DNA of 64,000 nucleotides from NCBI RefSeq assembly GCF_011492945.1, contig NZ_CP045119.1, positions 3,348,001 to 3,412,000 on the forward strand, given 5' to 3'. Each line of letters starts with the position of its first letter. Positions within the stretch are counted from its first letter, which is position 1. The notes below the pieces were generated by a model. The model did not search any database, was not told where the DNA came from, and saw only the letters and a program-made list of their open reading frames with translations. Shown piece by piece: positions 58,333-64,000 of this stretch. Position numbers and translations under genes: made by a program. Source of the stretch: Rubrobacter tropicus. GTDB lineage: Bacteria > Actinomycetota > Rubrobacteria > Rubrobacterales > Rubrobacteraceae.

Positions 58333-59073
58333 ATGATCCAGGAACATCGGGCCGCGAAACGAGAATCCGAACCGCGCAGCAGCCGGGCGCACTGGCTGCT
58401 GGAGCTCGCCGGTATCGCGGCGTTCTCCGTGTTGGCGATCCTGCTCGGGGCCGAGGTCTACCTCGGGGCGGGGGGCTTCGGCCACGCGTGGCTCCTGCCG
58501 GCCGTGGCCGTCCTGGCCTACCTGGCGGCCGATCTGGCCTCCGGCTTCGTCCACTTTCTGGCCGACAACTTCGGCTCCGAAGAGACCCCGATCCTCGGCC
58601 CGAACTTTATAGGCCCCTTTCGAGACCACCACGTGGACCCCGAGGGGATAACGCGCAACGACTTCGTCGACAACAACGGGAACAACTGCCTGGCGAGCGT
58701 CCCGTTCATGCTCCTCGTCTGGCTCTTCGTCCCCGTCGCCACGACGGCCTGGGGCTACTTCTTCGGCGCGTTCTTCCTAATGGTCTGTCTGGCCGTCTTC
58801 CTGACGAACCAGTTCCACCAGTGGGCGCACATGGACGCGCCCCCGGGCTGGGTCGCCAGGCTCCAGGGTTGGGGCCTGGTCCTCTCCAAAGAGCACCACG
58901 ACGTCCACCACGAGAGCCCCTACGACACCTACTACTGCATCACCGTAGGCGTCTGGAACCCGCTTTTGGACCGGCTGCGGTTCTTCGAGCGGGCCGAACG
59001 CCTCATCCGGCGCACGATACCGGGCACCGACCCCCTCCTCCGCTCAGAGCGTGACGGCAGCCTGAATGGGTAG
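58333..59073 (+). CDS. carF: CarF/PEDS1-family plasmanylethanolamine desaturase
   Basis: Membrane enzyme of 246 residues of the Kua/TMEM189/CarF family. It has about four helices and the eight-His-type pattern: GFVHFLADNFG, GPFRDHHVDPEGITRNDFVDNN, QFHQWAHMDAPP and SKEHHDVHHESPYDTYYCI. Known CarF and human PEDS1 put the vinyl-ether bond into plasmalogens using oxygen; in Myxococcus this enables a singlet-oxygen light response. ATG behind AGAGGAGGG. The family call is firm; the lipid role in this organism is inferred, since no ether-lipid synthesis gene is in the window. Confidence 0.9.
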   Translation: MIQEHRAAKRESEPRSSRAHWLLELAGIAAFSVLAILLGAEVYLGAGGFGHAWLLPAVAVLAYLAADLASGFVHFLADNFGSEETPILGPNFIGPFRDHHVDPEGITRNDFVDNNGNNCLASVPFMLLVWLFVPVATTAWGYFFGAFFLMVCLAVFLTNQFHQWAHMDAPPGWVARLQGWGLVLSKEHHDVHHESPYDTYYCITVGVWNPLLDRLRFFERAERLIRRTIPGTDPLLRSERDGSLNG

Positions 59074-59223
59074 CTATCAGCGGTCAGCTTTCAGCCTCTC
59101 CTCGTGTAGAGAAGCATTCTGCTGGCGCCCGAAACGGTGTCCCCGCCAAAAACCGGCGGGGACGTTTTTGCTCCGAAAGCTCGCCTCGTGCAGTCCCAAG
59201 CTGATAGCCGAAAGCTGACGGCT
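59072..59223. repeat. Heptad repeats (TCAGCYW type) around a terminator
   Basis: Left arm 59073-59095 (GCTATCAGCGGTCAGCTTTCAGC) and right arm 59200-59222 (AGCTGATAGCCGAAAGCTGACGG) flank the terminator at 59139-59169. The right arm overlaps the stop codon of the binding-protein gene on the minus strand. Confidence 0.6.
59139..59169 (+). terminator. Intrinsic terminator after the CarF-like gene
   Basis: 9-bp stem GTCCCCGCC (59139-59147) with 59155-59163, loop AAAAACC, then G and five T (59165-59169). Confidence 0.88.
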
Positions 59224-60247
59224 ATTCGCTAACCTCCGGCTTGTTCGAGCAGCTCGGGTCGAGGACGGCCTTTACGTCCGGGTCATCGAGGTTGTCCTGG
59301 GTGACGAGGGTCGATCCGGTGTCTATGTCCTCCAGTTGGGCGTCGCTGCGGATCGCGTCTACGGCCGCGTTGACGCCGTCGTAGCCCATGCGGAAGGGGT
59401 TCTGGGCGACCAGCGCGCTCACTACGCCTTCTTCTACGGCCTTGACCTCGTCCGGGGCGGTGTCCCAGCCGACGATGGTTATGTCGCCCTCCTTGCCGGC
59501 CCTGCGGACGGCCTCGGCGGCCCCCAACACGCCAGGCTCGTTTGCGGCGTAGATGGCGTCGAGGTTCGGGTTGGCCGTCAGGATATTCTCGGTCACTTCC
59601 AGGGCGACGTTCTGGTCGCTCTCACTGGACTGCTCGGCGACGAGCTCGACGTCCGGGTTCTTTTCGAGGACGTTCTTGAAGCCTTCGGTGCGGGTGTCGT
59701 TCGTGGCGGTGCCTGGCTGGAACGGGATAAACGCGACCTCGCCCTTGCCGCCCATCTCCTCGACCAGGTACTCCGTGGCCTCCTCGGCGGCGGCGACGTT
59801 GTCCGTGGCGACCACCGGGACCTGCTTCGGTTGCGGGTCGGTGCCGGAGTCTATGTTCACGACGGTGACGCCCTGGTCGAGGGCGTTCTGGGAGACGTCG
59901 GCGAGGACCTTGGCGTCCGTGGCGGCGTAGACCATGCCGTCGACGCCCTGGGTCGCGAAGTTCGTCAGCAGGTCGACCTGGCCGCTGACGTTCGTCTCGG
60001 CCGTGACGCCGTCCCACTGGATCCTGACCTCCGAGCCCCCGGCCTCTTTCGCCGCGCACTGGGCGCCGATACGGACCTGCTCCCAGAAGTCGAAGCCGAC
60101 CGCCTTCGGGACGACCGCGATCCGCAACGGCCCCTCCTGGCCGCCCCCGCCGTCCCCGCCGCCCGAATCCCTCACCTGGGCGCCGCACGCGGCCAGGGTC
60201 AGGGCGAGGACCCCGGCGATCAGCACCAAAGAAATTCGTCCACCCAT
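59222..60247 (-). CDS. Sugar ABC transporter substrate-binding lipoprotein, second system
   Basis: Binding protein of 341 residues. Lipoprotein signal LVLIAGVLALTLAAC and a Gly/Asp-rich linker, then the RbsB-type fold: RIAVVPKAVGFDFWEQVRIGAQ, DGMVYAATDAKVLADVSQ, VVNIDSGTDPQPKQVPVVATDNV, IYAANEPGVLGAAEAV and IVGWDTAPDEV. ATG 60247 sits behind AGGAGGAG. Here the binding protein is the last gene of its operon (ATPase, permease, binding protein), the opposite of the first system. With the nearby FGGY kinase it likely serves a pentose or polyol. Confidence 0.9.
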   Translation of the reverse strand: MGGRISLVLIAGVLALTLAACGAQVRDSGGGDGGGGQEGPLRIAVVPKAVGFDFWEQVRIGAQCAAKEAGGSEVRIQWDGVTAETNVSGQVDLLTNFATQGVDGMVYAATDAKVLADVSQNALDQGVTVVNIDSGTDPQPKQVPVVATDNVAAAEEATEYLVEEMGGKGEVAFIPFQPGTATNDTRTEGFKNVLEKNPDVELVAEQSSESDQNVALEVTENILTANPNLDAIYAANEPGVLGAAEAVRRAGKEGDITIVGWDTAPDEVKAVEEGVVSALVAQNPFRMGYDGVNAAVDAIRSDAQLEDIDTGSTLVTQDNLDDPDVKAVLDPSCSNKPEVSE

Positions 60248-60270
60248 GTTTGCTCCTCCTTGTCGTTGCA

Positions 60271-61272
60271 TTATTCGGAAGCCGACGCCATCTTGCGGCG
60301 GCGGTACTGGTCCCAGAAGACCGCGGCCCAGATGATGACGCCGATAATCACCTGCTGGTAGAAGGTGTTCACGTTCAGTAGGACCGCGCCGTTCCGGATC
60401 AGGGCTATGAGGAAGGCCCCGATCAGGGTGCCTACGACCGTCCCCTGCCCCCCGAAGAGGCTCGCCCCGCCGATAACGGCCGCGGCGATCACGTCGAGCT
60501 CCAGGCCGATCCCGTAGTTCGGCTGCCCGGAGGCCACGCGCGAGGCGGCGATCATGCCCCCGAAACCCGCCAGGGCACCGGAGATCACGTACACCGAAGT
60601 GAGGTACCGCCGGATCGGGATGCCGGAGAGCCTGGCCGCCTCCAGGTTGGACCCCATCGCGTACGCGTAGCGCCCGAGCTTGGTCCGCGAGAGCACCACG
60701 TACCCGGCTATCGCCACGGCTATGATGATGATCACGGGTATCGGCACACCCCCGGCGACGACCCCCTGCCCCAACAAACGAAAAGAGTCGGGCAGCCCGA
60801 AGACCGATTGCGCGTCGGTTGCGATGTAGACGACGCCCCGCGCCACGGAGAGCATCCCGAGCGTCGCTATGAACGGGTTGAGGCCGGCGACCGAGACGAG
60901 CAGTCCGTTCGTGAGGCCGCAGGCGGCCCCGACGAGCGTCCCACCGAGCGTGGCGAGCGGCATCGGCAGGCCGACCGAGGACATCAGGAGGGCGCCCATG
61001 ACGCCGGCCAGGGCCGCCACGGACCCGACGGAGAGGTCTATGCCGGCCGTGATGATCACCAACGTCATCCCGACGGCGATCACGGCGACGACCGCTGTCT
61101 GGGAGCCGATGTTGAAGAGGTTGTCCGCGGTAAGGAAGTCCGGCGAGGCGAAGGACAGGAAGACGAAGACTACTATGAGGGCGCCGGCCGCCGCGAGTTG
61201 CGAGACGAAGTCCGAGAGCCTGTCGCGCAGGGCGCTCCCGCGGGTGGTTCCGTTTGCCGTCCCTTCTGTCAT
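60271..61272 (-). CDS. Ribose-type ABC transporter permease, second system
   Basis: RbsC-like permease of 333 residues with about ten helices. Marks: IAVGMTLVIITAGIDLSVGSVAALAG, GLNPFIATLGMLSVARGVVYI, MGSNLEAARLSGIPIRRYLTSVYV and AAVIGGASLFGGQGTVVGTLIGA. The ATG overlaps the ATPase stop (ATGA, 61269-61272). A 24-nt gap leads to the binding-protein gene. Confidence 0.92.
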   Translation of the reverse strand: MTEGTANGTTRGSALRDRLSDFVSQLAAAGALIVVFVFLSFASPDFLTADNLFNIGSQTAVVAVIAVGMTLVIITAGIDLSVGSVAALAGVMGALLMSSVGLPMPLATLGGTLVGAACGLTNGLLVSVAGLNPFIATLGMLSVARGVVYIATDAQSVFGLPDSFRLLGQGVVAGGVPIPVIIIIAVAIAGYVVLSRTKLGRYAYAMGSNLEAARLSGIPIRRYLTSVYVISGALAGFGGMIAASRVASGQPNYGIGLELDVIAAAVIGGASLFGGQGTVVGTLIGAFLIALIRNGAVLLNVNTFYQQVIIGVIIWAAVFWDQYRRRKMASASE

Positions 61273-62771
61273 GCGGCCTCCTCCGTGCCGGTGGCGAGCG
61301 CGATGATGCGCTCCTCCGAGAACTCTTCGCGCGTGATCACGCCCGCAACCTCCCCCTCCCGCATCACCAGGATGCGGTCGCACATGTTCAACAACTCCGG
61401 CAGGTAGGAGGAGATAAGCACGATGCCCCGCCCCTCCTCGGCCAGATCTCCTATAAGGCCGAACATCTCGGCTTTCGCACCCACGTCTATCCCCCGCGCC
61501 GGCTCGTCGAAGAAGAGGACCTTCGCCCGCGTCTCAAGCCACCGCGCCACGACTACCTTCTGCTGGTTGCCGCCTGAGAGCACCTGCACCCTGCGGCGGA
61601 TGGAGGGCGTGCGGATGTTGAGCTCGTCCCTCCTCCTGCGCGCGGTCCGGGCCTCCTCTTTGAGGTTGATGAGGCCCCTGGTCATGGGCAGGTTGGCGAG
61701 CGTGATGTTCTGGTCTACCCCGAGCTGGAGCGCCAGTCCCTCGCCCTTGCGGTCCTCCGTCACGTAGCCGATGCCCGAGCCTATCGCGTCCTGCGGCCTC
61801 CTTATCTTGAGCGCGCGTCCTTCGAGTTCCACCGCGCCGCCGTCCGTCCTGTCGGCGCCGAAGACGGCGCGGGCGAGCTCCGTGCGGCCCGCCCCAACGA
61901 GGCCGGCGAAGCCCAGGATCTCCCCCGCCCGCACCTCGAAGGAGCAATTTTTCAGTTTCTCGCCCCGGGTTATGCCGGAGACGCGCAGCAGGACGTCCCC
62001 TATCTCAACCTCCGGTTTCGGGTAGAGGTTGGAGATCTCCCTTCCGACCATGAGGCGCACGAGCTTGTCCTCGTCGAGCTCCGAGATGGGCAAGGTATCC
62101 ACTATCTTTCCGTCGCGCATCACGGTAACGCGGTCCGCTATGCGGAAGATCTCGTCCAGCCGGTGCGAGATGTAGAGGATGGCGATGCCCTCGTCGGTGA
62201 GGGCTTTTATGATCCCGAAGAGCTCTTCGATCTCCTTCTCGGCCAGGGTCGCTGTCGGCTCGTCCATGATGACGACCTTCGCGTCGATGGCGAGGGCCTT
62301 GGCGATCTCGACCCGCTGCATCTCGGCCACGGTCAGCCCGGCGACGAGCCTGCCGGGACCGACGTTCAACCCCACCCGCCGCAGCAGGCCCCTCGCCTCC
62401 TCCATCTCCTTTCCCCGGTTGACGAACCCGACCCGGCCCGGCTCGCGACCAAGATACAGGTTCTCGGCCACCGAAAGGTCCGGCGCGAGCGCGAACTCCT
62501 GGTAGACCATGGCAACCCCCAGGTGCTGGGCGTGTCCCGGCCCGTGGAACTCGACGGCCTCCCCGGAGATCTCGACCGTCCCGCCGCTCGGCCTCTCGAC
62601 CTGCGAGAGAAGCTTCATCAGGGTAGATTTTCCCGCCCCATTCTCCCCGGCCACGACGTGCACCTCGCCCGGCACGATGTCCAGGTCGACCCCGTCGACC
62701 GCAAGCACGCCGGGGAACTCCTTGGAGACGCCCCGCAGCCGGACGACGGGGGCCCTAGTCTTAGTCTCCAT
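61269..62771 (-). CDS. Ribose-type ABC transporter ATP-binding protein, second system
   Basis: RbsA-like protein of 500 residues with two ATPase domains: Walker A GENGAGKST with Walker B KVVIMDEPTATL in the first; LAGLVGAGRTEL (altered Walker A), LSGGNQQKVVVARW and VLFFDEPARGIDVGAK in the second. The first signature is LTVAEMQRVEIAKAL. It is about as diverged from the first system's ATPase as separate RbsA families are, so this is not a recent duplication. ATG at 62771. Confidence 0.92.
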   Translation of the reverse strand: METKTRAPVVRLRGVSKEFPGVLAVDGVDLDIVPGEVHVVAGENGAGKSTLMKLLSQVERPSGGTVEISGEAVEFHGPGHAQHLGVAMVYQEFALAPDLSVAENLYLGREPGRVGFVNRGKEMEEARGLLRRVGLNVGPGRLVAGLTVAEMQRVEIAKALAIDAKVVIMDEPTATLAEKEIEELFGIIKALTDEGIAILYISHRLDEIFRIADRVTVMRDGKIVDTLPISELDEDKLVRLMVGREISNLYPKPEVEIGDVLLRVSGITRGEKLKNCSFEVRAGEILGFAGLVGAGRTELARAVFGADRTDGGAVELEGRALKIRRPQDAIGSGIGYVTEDRKGEGLALQLGVDQNITLANLPMTRGLINLKEEARTARRRRDELNIRTPSIRRRVQVLSGGNQQKVVVARWLETRAKVLFFDEPARGIDVGAKAEMFGLIGDLAEEGRGIVLISSYLPELLNMCDRILVMREGEVAGVITREEFSEERIIALATGTEEAA

Positions 62772-62803
62772 CGTCTCTCCTAAGCTTCATCACCGTTACC
62801 CCC

Positions 62804-63007
62804 TCACACCCACACGATAGATCCGGCATCGCATTTCTTCGGTAGGCCCGGAGAGGTCTGGATGTCCTCCGGACAGATCCAGACAATCTGCGCCCATTGC
62901 TCTGGCGCATCGCTGGGATCTTCCCGAGTCTCGGGCGGTCCCACGGCGTCCTCGCGACGTCCGAAGAGGCACCCCGGACGGTTGGGGGCGCGGAACGTGA
63001 TGACCAC
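62804..63007 (-). CDS. Small cysteine-containing protein of unknown function
   Basis: Frame of 67 codons: VITFRAPNRPGCLFG, an acidic middle (REDAVGPPETREDPSD) and QIVWICPEDIQTSPGLP, then KKCDAGSIVWV. GTG at 63007 follows GGAGGA with good spacing, and third-position GC is high. Three cysteines and no membrane segment. It lies between the kinase and the ABC genes on the same strand, in 335 nt otherwise without features. Family unknown; it could be spurious. Confidence 0.45.
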   Translation of the reverse strand: MVITFRAPNRPGCLFGRREDAVGPPETREDPSDAPEQWAQIVWICPEDIQTSPGLPKKCDAGSIVWV

Positions 63008-63106
63008 GGAACTTTCCTCCGATCCGGGTTTTTCGAACTACCGCCTTCGAGAAACGTCCACCTCAACCACTCAACCACCCTGCTTTCGTACTCGGCCCGC
63101 TCCGGT

Positions 63107-64000
63107 TCAGACGACGACATCTCCGCCCCCTTTTTGCAGCCCGGACAGCCGGTGCATCTGCTCAAGGGTCGCCGGGTAGAGCTCCCGGTAGACGCCGTAG
63201 AGTTCGTCGTAGAGCTCGCGGTTCGCCTCGTCTGGCTCGACGGTGTCGACTATGCGGCTCCAGTCGGTGTCGGGGCCTGCGAGTTCGACGGCGCGGGCGG
63301 CTAGCAGGGCGTCGCCGTAGGCGGCGCCGATGGTCTGCTCGGGGAGGTCCTGCGGGCGGCCGGTCACGTCCGAGACTATCCGTGTCCAGAGGCCGCCCTT
63401 GGTGCCGCCGCCGACCGCAACCAGCCTGTCGCCGCCGGCCCCGGCCTCGCGCATGGACTCGAAGTTGTGGCGGACGCCGTAGGCGGTGGCTTCGAGCATG
63501 GCGCGGTAGAGGTGGCCGCGTCCGTGGCCCACGGTGAGGCCCGAGACGAGGCCGCGGGCCTTCGGGTCGAAGAGGGGCGTCCGCTCTCCTGCGAAGTACG
63601 GCAGGACGACCAGGGCGTCCGAGCCGGGCGGGACGGCGGCCGCCTCTTCGGTGAGCTTTTCGTAAGGGACGCCGCCGGAGATCTCCCGCAGCCAGCCCGT
63701 AAGAGCCCCAGAGGTGGCCATGCCGGCGGCGAGGTTGTGGGTCCCCGGCAACACGCCCGTCGTCCCCCAGAGGCCGGGGTGGTGGAGCGCCTCCTCGAGG
63801 ACCTCGATCATGAACATGGTGGTGCCGTACATGAGCATCAGGTCGCCCGGCTTCTGGACGCCCACGCTGGCCCCCTCGCTCCAGGCGTCTATCGTGCCCG
63901 CCGCGACGGGCGTCCCGGCGGGAATGCCGGTCATCCCGGATGCTTCCGGCGTCACCTCTCCGACCACTTCCGCGGGCCAGAGCAGCCGGGGCAGCGGTAG
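63107..64000 (-). CDS. FGGY-family carbohydrate kinase, C-terminal part (cut by window edge)
   Basis: The frame is open to the last base; 297 residues of the C-terminal half are visible. FGGY marks: TPVAAGTIDAWSEGASVGV with the following LMLMYGTTMFM (substrate and phosphate loop), YFAGERTPLFDPKARG, MLEATAYGVRHNFESM and the adenosine-binding VAVGGGTKGGLWTRIVSDVTGRP. Closest in pattern to xylulokinase-type members. It heads the transporter genes on the same strand and probably phosphorylates the imported sugar. The N-terminal catalytic half is outside the window. Confidence 0.9.
   Translation of the reverse strand, partial: LPLPRLLWPAEVVGEVTPEASGMTGIPAGTPVAAGTIDAWSEGASVGVQKPGDLMLMYGTTMFMIEVLEEALHHPGLWGTTGVLPGTHNLAAGMATSGALTGWLREISGGVPYEKLTEEAAAVPPGSDALVVLPYFAGERTPLFDPKARGLVSGLTVGHGRGHLYRAMLEATAYGVRHNFESMREAGAGGDRLVAVGGGTKGGLWTRIVSDVTGRPQDLPEQTIGAAYGDALLAARAVELAGPDTDWSRIVDTVEPDEANRELYDELYGVYRELYPATLEQMHRLSGLQKGGGDVVV

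Noticed and set aside
1-64000. tRNA or rRNA genes, insertion sequences, prophage or integrase
   Set aside because: I saw no cloverleaf with a TTCRA loop and 3' stem, no rRNA stretches, no transposase or integrase motifs and no long terminal inverted repeats.

Overview
The window is GC-rich chromosomal DNA from an actinobacterium, most probably Rubrobacter or a close relative. This rests on very high third-position GC, heavy use of GTG and TTG starts, actinobacterial gene types (Asp23/AmaP envelope operon, fused DEDD exonuclease-UvrC protein, TreT plus OtsA/OtsB) and a proton-pump rhodopsin of the kind known from Rubrobacter xylanophilus. I see no rRNA, tRNA, CRISPR array, transposase or phage gene. 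It reads as a stable chromosomal segment.

Layout. 0-8.2 kb: the end of an HD-domain protein, a CPBP protease, D-Ala-D-Ala ligase, two LPXTG surface proteins (the second frame-broken), a NarL-type two-component pair, an MscS channel, a LON-domain protein and an SDR. 8.4-14.9 kb: a seven-gene minus-strand respiratory operon in which a split cytochrome b and a Rieske protein lie between two different CydA-like subunits, with no CydB and no c-type heme protein; a divergent membrane protein sits beside it. 15-21 kb: a purine permease, an Asp23/Gls24-AmaP envelope-stress operon, a bacteriorhodopsin-like pump and a VanY-type carboxypeptidase. 21-33 kb: trehalose genes (otsB, otsA, treT), an RsbW-like kinase, a slipin, an NlpC/P60 hydrolase, a PI-phosphate-synthase-like enzyme, an AI-2E family transporter and a site-2 protease. 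33.2-33.6 kb has no gene but several nested inverted repeats that look like structured RNA. 33.6-40.7 kb: a PhoR/PhoB-like pair, the exonuclease-UvrC fusion coupled to a helix-hairpin-helix protein, and moeA.

41-51.5 kb is a catabolic cluster read on the minus strand: DeoR regulator, SDR, ribose-type ABC transporter, four-carbon acid-sugar kinase (frameshifted at a tetranucleotide repeat), PdxA2-like dehydrogenase, LarA-like epimerase, cyclase and RidA. It suggests use of threonate/erythronate-type acid sugars. 51.7-58 kb holds an Nramp-fold transporter lacking the metal-site motifs, a 29-residue membrane peptide, lutABC and a second, divergent LarA-like gene, i.e. lactate or 2-hydroxyacid use. 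58-64 kb: a CarF/PEDS1 plasmalogen desaturase, then a second ribose-type ABC transporter and the end of an FGGY sugar kinase.

Two genome-scale features run through the window. First, nearly every long intergenic gap carries arrays of degenerate 7-bp repeats (TCAGCYW or TCAGGYW), usually as inverted arms. Second, several genes have a -10 hexamer only 6-10 nt before the start codon and no ribosome-binding site, which suggests leaderless mRNAs. Two further genes appear to begin with ATA or ATT behind a perfect GGAGGT.
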